Source: Deltaproteobacteria bacterium
GTDB lineage: Bacteria; Myxococcota_A; Polyangia; HGW-17; SLPX01
Length of the DNA: 64,000 bases
Direction: 5' to 3'
Assembly: GCA_021162935.1 (NCBI GenBank)
Contig: JAGGXR010000034.1
Location: 20,602 to 84,601 of the forward strand
The notes under the pieces are model-generated. The model saw only the letters and a program-made list of their open reading frames with translations. It had not been told where the DNA came from and searched no databases. Positions 29,396 to 38,583 of this stretch are shown one piece after another (the first letter of the stretch is position 1; every line of letters begins with the position of its first letter). A program made the position numbers and the translations under genes.

Positions 29396-30274
29396 ATGAT
29401 TCCCAGAGAGCTCATTCGCAAGGTCCGTCGGATCGAGATCCGGACGAATCGCCTCGTCAACGAGATGCTGGCGGGTCAGTACCAGAGTGTGTTCAAGGGG
29501 CGAGGCATGGCCTTCGAGGAGGTGCGTCAGTACTTCCCCGGAGACGATATCCGGCTGATCGATTGGAACGTGTCTGCCCGCATGAACGACGCCTACGTCA
29601 AGCTGTTCGTCGAAGAACGCGAGATGACGGTCATGCTCCTGGTGGACATGTCTGCGAGCGGCGACTTCGGGTCCGCCGAGCAGGTCAAAAGAGAGCTGGC
29701 CGCCGAGATGGCGGCGCTGCTGGCCTTTTCGGCCATCAAGAACAACGATCGGGTCGGACTGATTATCTTTACGGACCGCGTGGAGAAGTTCGTTCCCCCC
29801 AAGAAAGGGGCCAAGCACGTCCTGCGGGTGATCACGGAAATTTTGAACTTTCGTCCGGAGCACAAAGGCACGGACCTGAACGCTGCCCTCGAATTTCTCG
29901 GGTATGTTTCCAGGCGCCGTTCCGTTGCTTTCCTGTTCAGCGATTTTTTGGCCTCCGATTACGAACACAGCCTCAAAGTCGCCCACAAGCGACACGACCT
30001 CGTGCCCGTGGTCATCACCGATCCCGTTGAAGAACGTGTGCCCGACGTGGGCGTCTTGATGGTCGAGGACCTCGAAACGGGCAGGGTAATGGCATTCGAC
30101 ACCTCGGCGCGTGCGGTCGGGGCGTATCGTCGACGCGTGGCGCAGATCCGCGAGTGGCGCGAGGCCATGTTCAGGAGACGAAAGATCGATTTCATCAACG
30201 TTCGCACGGACAAGCCGTACGTCCAGGCTTTGGTTCAGTTCTTCAGGATGCGGGAAAGGAGAATGAGACGATGA
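29396..30274 (+). CDS. DUF58 (VWA-like) protein of the MoxR/Bat cluster
   Basis: 292 residues. It has the DUF58 signature GRGMAFEEVRQYFPGDDIRL followed by DWNVSARMNDAYVKLF. A degenerate VWA fold comes after, with MLLVDMSASGDFG (DxSxS metal site: Asp-Met-Ser-Ala-Ser) and GTDLNAALEF. DUF58 proteins are regular partners of MoxR ATPases. Its last four bases overlap the start of the next gene (ATGA), which suggests translational coupling. Confidence 0.92.
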   Translation: MIPRELIRKVRRIEIRTNRLVNEMLAGQYQSVFKGRGMAFEEVRQYFPGDDIRLIDWNVSARMNDAYVKLFVEEREMTVMLLVDMSASGDFGSAEQVKRELAAEMAALLAFSAIKNNDRVGLIIFTDRVEKFVPPKKGAKHVLRVITEILNFRPEHKGTDLNAALEFLGYVSRRRSVAFLFSDFLASDYEHSLKVAHKRHDLVPVVITDPVEERVPDVGVLMVEDLETGRVMAFDTSARAVGAYRRRVAQIREWREAMFRRRKIDFINVRTDKPYVQALVQFFRMRERRMRR

Positions 30275-31710
30275 GGTCGGCCGGTCCATGGTCCATGGCC
30301 CTGTTGGCCTGCTTGTGGGTGGTCGCGGACAGGCCTGCTCGAGCTGAGTCGGCGGGTCCACCGACCGTTCCTCGATCGGCCATGAGTCCTCGTGGCGGAC
30401 ATCGAATGGCGTCTCGATCCATGACTCGAGCACGTCCTGGTCAGCATCCTGCGCCGCGGATCGTGGTGCATCCGCGACCTGCGCAGCCGCCGACGGGTCA
30501 GGCTGCTGGCGGGACGACCGCTTCGCCACCGACGCCTGGGAACCAGACGACTGGTCAACCGGCCTCATCTGGCGGAGCGGCTCCTCAGCCAACGCCTCAG
30601 GATGCCGAGACGGCCCGATGGAAGCCCATGGTGGGCAGTCATGTCGTTGCAGGTGACGCGGTGCACGTTGGTGACCGGTTTCAGCTGCGCATCGACGTGG
30701 TGCATCGTCCCCAGGTGACGGTCAATCTGCCTGCGCAAATCGGTCTGGGCGACGATGTGATGGTGTTCGGTTCGCAGAAAAAGTCGTCCGAGACCCTCGA
30801 CGACGGAAAGATCAGAGAGGAGTACGAACTCCGATTGACCTGCTTCAAGACGGGCAACGTGAAGTTAGGCCCGATCGAAGTGACCTACAGTTTTCCGGGC
30901 AAGGGCGGTCATCCGCAGGTGGCTACGGTTCAGGTCGAACCGGTGACCGTCAAGATCGTCAGTGTGACCGCCAACGAGCCGGACCCGAAGATCAAGCCGG
31001 ACCAGGGTCCTGTTTCCGTATACGAAGAGAATCGGACGGCGAAATACGTGGCCATTACTCTCGTGGCCCTGCTGTTGGGTGGGCTGTTGGGTTGGCTTTT
31101 GTATGCGTGGCTTCGTCGTCGTGTCAAGAAAGAGAAGCCAGGGCCGCCGCCTCGGCCTGCTCACGAGATCGCCCTGGAGAAGCTGGACGCCATTTCGGAG
31201 TCGCCCTATCTGGAAGAAGGCCGATTCAAGGAATTTTATTTTTCGGTGTCCGAGGCGATTCGGGAGTATTTTGGAAATCGGTATGGGTTCGATTCCCTCG
31301 AACTGACCACCACGGAGCTGTTGGCGCAGATGAAGCAGGTGGCCTTCGAAGGGGTGACCCTGGAGGAACTCACCGTGTTCACCGGTGACTGTGACCTGGT
31401 CAAGTTCACCAAGTACGTGCCGGATCGCACTGATGCCGAGGACCTGCTTCGTCGGGCCTATGGGATCGTGCATTCCACCATGGTCGTGGCTCCCGTCGCC
31501 CATGATGCATCCGGTGTCGAGACGGCTGCATCGCCTGGGGTCCAGGAATCAGCGGCCCAAGAAGCGGTGAAACCGGACGAGTCATCACGCGCGGTGCATG
31601 ATGCCGCCGAGAAGTCAGCGGAGGATGTCGGCGCAACGCCCGAGCCATCCGTCGAAGCGTCGGAGGTCGATCGGTCCCAGGATCCGCCTTCGGATGGAGG
31701 GGCACCATGA
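30271..31710 (+). CDS. Membrane-anchored BatD/DUF4381-like protein
   Basis: The start at ATG 30271 overlaps the preceding stop; in-frame codons further upstream lie inside the DUF58 gene. 479 residues: a signal peptide (about 1-25), a long Pro/Ser/Gln-rich linker (25-115), and an Ig-like exported domain (about 125-235) with DRFQLRIDVVHRPQVTVNLP. A transmembrane helix covers about 258-282. The cytoplasmic domain (EGRFKEFYFSVSEAIREYFG, ELLAQMKQV, DCDLVKFTKY) matches the tail shared by BatD-type and DUF4381 proteins. A Pro/Ala/Glu-rich tail ends it. Overlaps the next gene by ATGA. Confidence 0.82.
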   Translation: MRSAGPWSMALLACLWVVADRPARAESAGPPTVPRSAMSPRGGHRMASRSMTRARPGQHPAPRIVVHPRPAQPPTGQAAGGTTASPPTPGNQTTGQPASSGGAAPQPTPQDAETARWKPMVGSHVVAGDAVHVGDRFQLRIDVVHRPQVTVNLPAQIGLGDDVMVFGSQKKSSETLDDGKIREEYELRLTCFKTGNVKLGPIEVTYSFPGKGGHPQVATVQVEPVTVKIVSVTANEPDPKIKPDQGPVSVYEENRTAKYVAITLVALLLGGLLGWLLYAWLRRRVKKEKPGPPPRPAHEIALEKLDAISESPYLEEGRFKEFYFSVSEAIREYFGNRYGFDSLELTTTELLAQMKQVAFEGVTLEELTVFTGDCDLVKFTKYVPDRTDAEDLLRRAYGIVHSTMVVAPVAHDASGVETAASPGVQESAAQEAVKPDESSRAVHDAAEKSAEDVGATPEPSVEASEVDRSQDPPSDGGAP

Positions 31711-32876
31711 GCGCAAGAAGACGTCGCCTCATTGCTCCGCCTCCCCTTCCCGAGCGCCGGGAATCCGACTGGGAGCGCCGTTTGACCCTGTGGCTTCCGT
31801 ACCTGATGTTGTTGGTGGCGGGGTTGCTCGTGACGGCCTTGGCCCTGCATCATTTTCCTTGGTCCCAAAAGAAGCTGGTGCTCACCCTGCCGCGGGGGAC
31901 CTGGGCGATTGGGGTTCGTCGGTTCCTGGGTTGGTACGTGCTACCTGTGTTGACCGTGGGCCTGGCCGTCTGGGCGGGCCTCGTGTTGTGGCAGCGCCGC
32001 ACGCCCACCATGAAGTTTTCGCGGGTGTCGGACCTGGCGGCGCTGGGCCAGGGGATTCGCGCCAAGATCGTCACTTTGCCCAACGTGTTGCGTTTGACGG
32101 TGATCGGCCTTTGGTCCTTTGCCCTGCTTGGCCCCCAACTCAAGACGAACCGCGTGCTGGAGGATACCAGTCGTGGAATCGACATCATGGTGGTTTTGGA
32201 TGTCTCGGGCAGCATGAGCGCCAGGGATCTTCTGCCGAATCGACTCGATGCTGCCAAGCGTGTGATCGACGACTTCGTGGGCCGACGGAAGCACGATCGG
32301 ATTGGCCTCGTTTTGTTTGCCAAGGAGGCCTACTGGTGGTGTCCCTTGACGCTCGATCACACCGCGCTGAGGACCATGCTGGCGAACGTGCAGCTCGGCG
32401 TGATCAACCCGAGGGGCACGGCCATTGGAGACGCCATTGGAACGGCGCTGAACCGGCTGCGGCGATCCAAGACCAAGTCGAAGGTGATCATTTTGCTGAC
32501 CGATGGGGACAACAACGCCGGAATCTTGATGCCGCGAAAGGCCGAGCAGTACGCGAGGACGCTTGCTGTGCGGATCTACACGATTCTGATGGGTCTCAAG
32601 GGGCAGCAGTCTTTGTTCGGCATGCGGAACCCGGTCAACCCCAAGCTGCTCGCAGAGATCGCGACCACCACGGGCGGTGTGCCCTATCTGGCGGGTGACA
32701 CGCGATCGCTTAGGAATCGGTTTCATCGTATCCTGAATCGGCTGGAGAAGGACAAGCTTCCCGCTCGGTACATCGCCAAGTATGAACCGATCCAGCAGTG
32801 GTTCGTTGGGTTCGGGTTGTTGCTCCTGTTGTTGGAATTGGGGTTGTCTCTGACCGTGCTCAGGCGGTTTCCATGA
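31707..32876 (+). CDS. batA: BatA-like membrane VWA protein
   Basis: 389 residues. Two N-terminal transmembrane helices (about 28-48 and 76-95) and one C-terminal helix (about 366-386) frame a VWA domain. The metal-ion-dependent adhesion site is intact: Asp165, Ser167, Ser169 (VLDVSGSMS), with the later conserved Thr in NPRGTAIGDAI and Asp in LLTDGDNN. BatA was first described in the Bacteroides aerotolerance operon. Here an extra long N-terminal helical region precedes the usual first helix. A 13-base gap separates it from batB. Confidence 0.88.
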   Translation: MSARRRRLIAPPPLPERRESDWERRLTLWLPYLMLLVAGLLVTALALHHFPWSQKKLVLTLPRGTWAIGVRRFLGWYVLPVLTVGLAVWAGLVLWQRRTPTMKFSRVSDLAALGQGIRAKIVTLPNVLRLTVIGLWSFALLGPQLKTNRVLEDTSRGIDIMVVLDVSGSMSARDLLPNRLDAAKRVIDDFVGRRKHDRIGLVLFAKEAYWWCPLTLDHTALRTMLANVQLGVINPRGTAIGDAIGTALNRLRRSKTKSKVIILLTDGDNNAGILMPRKAEQYARTLAVRIYTILMGLKGQQSLFGMRNPVNPKLLAEIATTTGGVPYLAGDTRSLRNRFHRILNRLEKDKLPARYIAKYEPIQQWFVGFGLLLLLLELGLSLTVLRRFP

Positions 32877-32889
32877 GGAAGGGAGCGTA

Positions 32890-33957
32890 ATGTACTGGGG
32901 TCACATCGACAGTCTCTGGCCTCCCACGCACCTAGGATTTTGGCTCGTGGCGGCCGTTCCTTTGTTGATCCTGGGCTTGGCCCTGGCGGCCCATTGGCGT
33001 CGCCGCGTGCTGGAAGCCATCGGCCACGTGCCACAACTGCGACGCATGGCCGAGTCGGTGTCCCTACCCAGGAGGACGGCTCGGTCGGTCCTGGTGGTGG
33101 CTGCCTATGGCCTGGCCGTGGTGGCCTACATGCGGCCCCAGAGCGAGGGGAAAGCCGAGTGGGCCAAGAAGCAGGGCCTCGATATGGTGTTCGTGGTGGA
33201 TTTTTCCAAGAGCATGTACGCTCGTGACATTCCGAGAAGCCGCCTCGACAAGGCCAAAGACGAACTGAACCATTTCATCGACGGTCTGGATGGAGACCGG
33301 GTCGGGATCGTGGCGTTTGCCGGAACGGTCAAGCAGTTTCCTCTGACCACGGACTACAACGCGGCCAAGATGTTCTATCAGGATCTGACTCCCAACGACA
33401 TGCCGGTGGGCGGGACCGCCATCGGTAAAGCGGTGAGCGCGGCGGTTCGCATTCTGCAACGGGTCAGACGACCCGGGCGGGAACGGGACCAGGTCATCAT
33501 CCTGCTCACCGATGGCGAAGACAACGCCTCGAATCCGATTGCCGCGGCGAAGATGGCGGCGAAGTTGGGGATCAAGATCTACGCGTTGGGCATTGGGTCT
33601 CCCAGCGGAGAACTGGTTCCCATCGTAGGAGATGATGGGGCCGAGACGGGAACGGCCAAGAACAAGGACCACAAGCCAGTGGTGAGCCGTCTGGACGAAA
33701 AGACGCTGCTCACAATGACCGACATGACCGGTGGTGCCTACTTCCATGCGACTGCCGCCAGCTTCGGCATGGCCAAGATCGCCAAGGCCATGAAGGACCT
33801 GAAGCGGGCCGCCACCAAGGCCCGAATTCGGCATCATCGCATCGAGGAGTTTCACTGGTTTCTGTGGCCGGCACTGTTCCTGTTGCTCCTGGAATTGGTT
33901 TTGGGCGAGCGGCGGCAGACATTTGCAAGGCGGGTTCGACAAGAGCCTTCCCTGTGA
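32890..33957 (+). CDS. batB: BatB-like membrane VWA protein
   Basis: 355 residues. Helices are at about 15-34 and 66-81 and near the C-terminus (about 325-345), around a VWA domain with Asp104-Ser106-Ser108 (VVDFSKSMY). GGTAIGKAVSAA and LLTDGEDNA supply the remaining metal-site residues. The order batA-batB matches known aerotolerance operons. An insertion with VGDDGAETGTAKNKDHK is typical of BatB-type proteins. Confidence 0.9.
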   Translation: MYWGHIDSLWPPTHLGFWLVAAVPLLILGLALAAHWRRRVLEAIGHVPQLRRMAESVSLPRRTARSVLVVAAYGLAVVAYMRPQSEGKAEWAKKQGLDMVFVVDFSKSMYARDIPRSRLDKAKDELNHFIDGLDGDRVGIVAFAGTVKQFPLTTDYNAAKMFYQDLTPNDMPVGGTAIGKAVSAAVRILQRVRRPGRERDQVIILLTDGEDNASNPIAAAKMAAKLGIKIYALGIGSPSGELVPIVGDDGAETGTAKNKDHKPVVSRLDEKTLLTMTDMTGGAYFHATAASFGMAKIAKAMKDLKRAATKARIRHHRIEEFHWFLWPALFLLLLELVLGERRQTFARRVRQEPSL

Positions 33958-33971
33958 TAAACTGCCCCGGG

Positions 33972-34898
33972 ATGGACGATGAGACGATGATGACGAGACG
34001 AGCCACGACGAAGATCGCAGCGACTCCTATGCTGGCCGTGATGGTCGGCACGATGGCATGGGGGGGCTGGAGTTGGTTCCAGCGGAAGAACGAGTCCGTG
34101 CAGAAAGGAATGTCCCTGCTGCGAAAGGGCAAGTCGGACAAGGCGCTTTTGGCTTTCAAGAAGGCGCAGCGCAAACTTGGTGAGCGGCCTGCCGTCACCT
34201 ATGATTTGGCTGTGGCCCTCTCGGCGGCGGGAAAACTCGAAGATGCGGCCAAGAAGTATCTCGATGCCTCGATGAGGGGCAATCGGTCTTTGCGGATCAA
34301 GGCTCGGTACAACCTGGGGAACGTCTACTACCGTATGGCAAAAAAGTCCGCAACTCAAGGCAGTAAGCAGCTTTCGGCGGCTTTGGCCGCTCTGAAGAAG
34401 GCCGGCAACGTCGTGACGGCGCCTCAACCGACCAAGGAACAATGTGCGGCTCTTGGACAGGCAGCCAAGGCATACAAGGCGGCGGGAACGAGTTTCGGGC
34501 AGGCAAAAGAGCAGTATGGAAAGGCTCGGGGAGAGTATCGTGAGGTGCTCATTCGGCACCCTGCATTCTTTTCGGCCAAGTGGAATCTCGAATTGGCGCT
34601 CAAAGGAATCGACCAGGCAGACCATGTCCTGTCCGAGGCGAAACGCATTGGATCGCTCTATGCGGCAAAGTGCCAGAAGAAGAAAAAGAAAAATCAGAAG
34701 AATAATCAGGGCAAACAACCGAAGAATCAAAAGAAGCAGCAACCCAAGCAGAAGCAGCAAAAAAAGCCCAGTACGCAGGACATGAGGCGGAAGGAGGCCA
34801 AAAAGGCGCTCGACCGCCTGGAACGAGAGCAGCGAGAGAAGAGAAGACACCGGGCCAAGGCGGTTCCGGTGGGAGGACGCCCTGTCGAGGATTGGTAG
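33972..34898 (+). CDS. batC: BatC-like TPR protein
   Basis: 308 residues. One N-terminal membrane helix (LAVMVGTMAWGGWSWF) is followed by TPR helices (KGKSDKALLAFKKAQRKLGE, RYNLGNVYYRMA). The C-terminus is a long Lys/Gln/Asn-rich coil (KKKKKNQKNNQGK and similar). ATG 33972 has no strong ribosome site; ATGs at 33987 and 33990 are alternatives. Position between batB and batD and the TPR-plus-basic-tail layout fit BatC. Confidence 0.78.
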   Translation: MDDETMMTRRATTKIAATPMLAVMVGTMAWGGWSWFQRKNESVQKGMSLLRKGKSDKALLAFKKAQRKLGERPAVTYDLAVALSAAGKLEDAAKKYLDASMRGNRSLRIKARYNLGNVYYRMAKKSATQGSKQLSAALAALKKAGNVVTAPQPTKEQCAALGQAAKAYKAAGTSFGQAKEQYGKARGEYREVLIRHPAFFSAKWNLELALKGIDQADHVLSEAKRIGSLYAAKCQKKKKKNQKNNQGKQPKNQKKQQPKQKQQKKPSTQDMRRKEAKKALDRLEREQREKRRHRAKAVPVGGRPVEDW

Positions 34899-34899
34899 G

Positions 34900-36789
34900 A
34901 TGACCATGACGAACAGTCACCCGCTCGTTCGAGTCGCGGGGCGGCATTTCTTTGTGTCTTTGGCGCTTTTCCTGGTGGCAGGAGGCCACGGGGTCGTTGC
35001 GCGAGCACAACCGGCGGCACGATTGAAGAGGGCGTCCGGTCGAGTCCGTGTGGAGTCGCGTGTTTCCAGACGTCGGTTTGCCTTGGGGGACACGGTGCAG
35101 TTGACCGTCCAGATTCACGCAACGCAGCCGGTACGGGGGGCGGTGCGGTTCGGGTCTGCGTACGACAACTACGTTCGTCCCTCCATGCCGGACTTCGACC
35201 TTTTGAGGACGAGTAGTTCCCAGTCGATCAACCTGTCTTTTGGGGGCGGATCACCGCAGCGCGTCTCCACTGAAACCTACCAGTACCAGATTCGTGCGCG
35301 ACGCGCCGGAAGACTGGCGATTGGGTCGGCCCGGGTTCGAGTGGGCGGTCGGATCATCAGTTCCCGTCCCATCACGGTGGTCGTGACCTCTCAAGGCGCG
35401 CCTGCGGTATCACCAGGGGCGTCCGGGTTGCCCGCGGCCCCTTCTTTGAGTCAGGACGGTGTGGCCCTCACCGCGTCTGCGGACAGAAAGACGTGCTACG
35501 TGGGGCAACAGGTGACCGTGACCTGGTCCATCTATCACACCTATCCTTTGACTGTGTTGCGTCCCGTCTCCATGCCGTCTGCATCCGATGCACTGGTTGA
35601 GGACCTGTTCCAGATCGGCCCCCGGACCATGTCTCGGCGGCAGAATATCAATGGCCGCGTGGTCTATGTTACGCCTTTGTATCGGAAGGCCTTTTTTGCC
35701 ACGAAGCCCGGGACCCTCAAGGTTTCCCCGTTGGATGTCGACGTGGAGACGGCTCGCTTTCCTGGCAGGATGCGCAGGCGCTCTCCTCAGGTCGTGGTCA
35801 CGGTCCTGCCCCTGCCCAAGAAGGGCAAGCCGACGTTTTTCCCCAAGGAACCAGGTCGGAACGTGGGGCAGTATCGGATCACGGCCTCGCTGGACAGGAC
35901 GAACATCGATGCCGGCGAGGCGGCGACCCTGACGGTGAAGGTTGCAGGCACGGGCCATCCGGATCTGGTGGCCCTGGATCCCTTGACCCATGTCGAGGGA
36001 CTCAAGGTGCGGGCATCGCCTCCCAAGAGCGACGTGCGCCGTCAGGATTCCATTGGTGGGACCAGGACCTACGAGTACATTCTGATTGGCATCAAGGCCG
36101 GCTCACACGAGATTTCAGCATTCAAGTTTGCATACTTCGATCCAAAGGACCACGCGTATCACGTGGTGCAGACGCGGGAATTGGCCGTGACGGTCACCGG
36201 AAGTCTCCAGACGTCGGGGAGCGCCGGGGCGACTGGTGGCCCGGCCAATGTGCTTTCCATCGGGATTCGGCCCATCCATGGCCGGGTGGCTCTGGTGACC
36301 AGGATCGGTCCGCGATTTTACGAAACCACGGTTTTCGAAATCCTGGTCGCCCTGCCGCCGCTAGTCCTGCTGGGCCTTGGGCTCTTTGTTTTGGTGCGGA
36401 TTCGGTTGTCTCGTGAAACCGATGCAGGCAGACGACGCAAGGTGCTGGGCAGGGCTCGAAGACGACTGCGGGCGGCGAGGCAGAAACTTCAAGAGGACGA
36501 CGCTGCCGGATTTTTCGGCGAGGTGGCTCGGGTGATCGAAGAAGTCCTCAGTGAAAAGCTGTCGAGGCCCGTGTCGGGCATGACGAGTGATGAGTTGAGA
36601 AAGACCATGACGCAGGCCGGACTCGACGACGATCTCATCGAACGCGTGTTGCGGGAGCTAGGCGACTGTGATTTTGCCCGTTTTTCTCCAGCAGCGGCAA
36701 GCCGACAGGAGATGGAGCGGGCCTTCGACCGGGTGCGCAAATTGACCGGGCTCATCGATCGCGTCAAGCTTGCGGAGCGTGTGTCATGA
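34900..36789 (+). CDS. batD: BatD-like protein
   Basis: 629 residues. A signal peptide ends VVARA-QP. Several Ig-like exported domains have the BatD signatures: FALGDTVQLTVQI, YQYQIRARRAGRL, KTCYVGQQVTVTWSIY, and GTRTYEYILIGIKAGSHEIS. A membrane helix lies at about 485-505 (ILVALPPLVLLGLGLFVLVR). A cytoplasmic helical domain follows that resembles the tail of the other BatD-like protein (EVLSEKLSRPVSGMTSDELR, DCDFARFSPAA). The gene starts one base after the batC stop and overlaps batE by four bases. Confidence 0.88.
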   Translation: MTMTNSHPLVRVAGRHFFVSLALFLVAGGHGVVARAQPAARLKRASGRVRVESRVSRRRFALGDTVQLTVQIHATQPVRGAVRFGSAYDNYVRPSMPDFDLLRTSSSQSINLSFGGGSPQRVSTETYQYQIRARRAGRLAIGSARVRVGGRIISSRPITVVVTSQGAPAVSPGASGLPAAPSLSQDGVALTASADRKTCYVGQQVTVTWSIYHTYPLTVLRPVSMPSASDALVEDLFQIGPRTMSRRQNINGRVVYVTPLYRKAFFATKPGTLKVSPLDVDVETARFPGRMRRRSPQVVVTVLPLPKKGKPTFFPKEPGRNVGQYRITASLDRTNIDAGEAATLTVKVAGTGHPDLVALDPLTHVEGLKVRASPPKSDVRRQDSIGGTRTYEYILIGIKAGSHEISAFKFAYFDPKDHAYHVVQTRELAVTVTGSLQTSGSAGATGGPANVLSIGIRPIHGRVALVTRIGPRFYETTVFEILVALPPLVLLGLGLFVLVRIRLSRETDAGRRRKVLGRARRRLRAARQKLQEDDAAGFFGEVARVIEEVLSEKLSRPVSGMTSDELRKTMTQAGLDDDLIERVLRELGDCDFARFSPAAASRQEMERAFDRVRKLTGLIDRVKLAERVS

Positions 36790-37568
36790 AACGGATTGGA
36801 TTGGCAAAGGCCCTGATCGGGTTTGCGATCGTGTGGTTGTGGCCTGTGGCCGCCTCGGCCACCACGGCGCAGGAGGCGTTCGACCAGGCCAATGCATCCT
36901 ATGAAAAAGGCGACTTCGCCGAGGCTGTGCGACTGTACGAAAGCTGCCTATCGGGTTTCCACGTGGTCAACGAGCATCTCTACTACAACCTTGGAAACGC
37001 CTACTACAAACTCAGCAAAATGGGGCCGGCGATCTACAACTACGAACGGGCGCTCAAGGTGGATCCCGGCATGGAGGATGCGCGGCACAATCTCAAGGTG
37101 GCCAGGAAGGTGACCAAAGCCAAGGGAATGGTGGACGTGGTGGTGGGGGCGGCGCGCGAGCCGTTTTGGGTGCGGGCCGTGACAGGCCTGACCCCTGGCG
37201 TCGAGTCGGTTCTTTTCCTTGTCTTGTGGTACGCGACTTTCGTGCTCGTCCTATTGCTCTTCTACCTCAAGCGTGGTGCCTGGCGTGTGGGAGTCATCAG
37301 CGGCGCAGGGCTGTTTTTCGTGGCGAGTCTGCTCTCGGGTCTCCTTCTCGGGGGCCGGGGGTACTACGATCGAAAGCTACCCCAAGGCGTGGTTCTCGAT
37401 GATGTGACCGTGGTGCGGGAGGGCCCGCGGGAAAATGCGGCCGCTGCCTTTCGTGTGCACGCCGGGCTCAAAGTGCGTCTGTTGGAATCCGACGTGGAAT
37501 GGTATAAGATTGCTCTGAGAAATGGGTTGGAGGGTTGGGTGAAGCGTCGCCAGGTTGGCAAATTGTGA
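36786..37568 (+). CDS. batE: BatE-like TPR and SH3-like protein
   Basis: 260 residues. A signal peptide ends ASATT. Three TPR motifs follow (NASYEKGDFAEAVRLYESCL, HLYYNLGNAYYKLSK, AIYNYERALKVDPGMEDARH). Two membrane helices cover about 140-160 and 168-190. A bacterial SH3-like domain (VVREGPRENAAAAFRVHAGL, EWYKIALRNGLEGWVKR) ends the protein. This TPR/2TM/SH3 order is the BatE pattern. The start overlaps the batD stop by ATGA, and the stop overlaps the GTG start of the next gene, extending the operon. Confidence 0.87.
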   Translation: MKRIGLAKALIGFAIVWLWPVAASATTAQEAFDQANASYEKGDFAEAVRLYESCLSGFHVVNEHLYYNLGNAYYKLSKMGPAIYNYERALKVDPGMEDARHNLKVARKVTKAKGMVDVVVGAAREPFWVRAVTGLTPGVESVLFLVLWYATFVLVLLLFYLKRGAWRVGVISGAGLFFVASLLSGLLLGGRGYYDRKLPQGVVLDDVTVVREGPRENAAAAFRVHAGLKVRLLESDVEWYKIALRNGLEGWVKRRQVGKL

Positions 37569-38521
37569 GCATCTTCGGAATCGTTCCATTCCTCGTGGTC
37601 GCAACGGCCGTGAGTGAACCAGCTCTTGCAAGGAGACCCGTCGAGAGGGGGGATCGCCATTCGTTCGTGTTGGGGATTCGGGGCGTGATGCCCAAGGCTC
37701 AGTCCGGCGGGCAAGCAGGTTCTGGCGGTACCGGGCACACCCAGCGGGCGGCCGCTCGGGGCACTGGTTCCAAAGAGGTCGTCGATGGAGAGCCAGGCCC
37801 AGCGTCTCCCCGTGCGGCCCGCCCGGCTGCTCGGCATCCCGATGCACGCCGACTCGGTCAGGATATCGAAGACGAGGAAGCCGCCCGACATCCGCCCAAG
37901 CCGGGCAAGGGACGTGGTGGTCCCTGGCTCATGAATCTGACGGTGGGCGCTGTTTTTCCGTTGAAGGCCTCCAAGGCGCCGGCCAAAGCAGGATTTCTGG
38001 TGACGTTGATCGGTGGTCGGCGCCTGTTCCAGAACGGAAGGCTCATGTTGGACGTGGGCCTCGCGGCGAGCATGCTGACGATCCGCGCCAAGGACGAGGC
38101 GGTGCTCAACCCGGATGTCGCAGAGTCCGAGCGGGTGACCTGCAAGGACTACAAGGGCTTGAATCTCTGGACGGCCGAGGCGGCGTTGGCGGTGAGTCTG
38201 CATTGGCCCAGAGTCGTGGTTGGCGTGACGGCGCTCGTCGGTGGCGGGTACGGCCAGTATCGCCAGGTCAAGAGACATGCCACGGGCGAGGTGCTTGCCT
38301 GTGGTTACGATGAGGTTGGTGCCTGGGTTCCCACGGTTGGTGGGTCTCTTCGCGTGGGGTGGGTGTTTTCGAAAGCTGTGGAACTTTCGATCGTGGGAGG
38401 GATCCGAGCCGTGTTTTCGAACCGGCGGCTCATTTATGAGAACAGCGATGGCACGTCCGCCTCGGTGGCCGTCTTTTTCCACACGGCTCACGTGGGGCTG
38501 TCCTTTGTGCATCGCTTTTGA
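37565..38521 (+). CDS. Putative outer-membrane beta-barrel protein at the end of the Bat operon
   Basis: GTG 37565 overlaps the batE stop (GTGA) and encodes a signal peptide ending EPALARRP. A TTG at 37535 is less likely. A long Gly/Ala/Arg-rich linker (about 30-115) precedes a C-terminal domain of alternating amphipathic strands (LMNLTVGAVFPLKAS, VGVTALVGGGYGQYRQV, GGIRAVFSNRRLIYE) ending VGLSFVHRF with a terminal Phe, a usual outer-membrane barrel ending. Two Cys (CKDYKG, ACGYDE) may pair. No known family. Confidence 0.65.
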   Translation: MSIFGIVPFLVVATAVSEPALARRPVERGDRHSFVLGIRGVMPKAQSGGQAGSGGTGHTQRAAARGTGSKEVVDGEPGPASPRAARPAARHPDARRLGQDIEDEEAARHPPKPGKGRGGPWLMNLTVGAVFPLKASKAPAKAGFLVTLIGGRRLFQNGRLMLDVGLAASMLTIRAKDEAVLNPDVAESERVTCKDYKGLNLWTAEAALAVSLHWPRVVVGVTALVGGGYGQYRQVKRHATGEVLACGYDEVGAWVPTVGGSLRVGWVFSKAVELSIVGGIRAVFSNRRLIYENSDGTSASVAVFFHTAHVGLSFVHRF

Positions 38522-38583
38522 TTTTCACTTTCAATCGGGGTAGAATTTGCCGATGCCGTCAGGGCGGGATGGAGGTGGGTCGA

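Noticed and set aside
29261..30592. 443-codon minus-strand frame
   Set aside because: Antisense to the DUF58 gene, which has clear family motifs.
37364..38512. Minus-strand frame of 382 codons under the barrel gene
   Set aside because: Antisense to two genes that have signal peptides and overlapping starts and stops; no domain.
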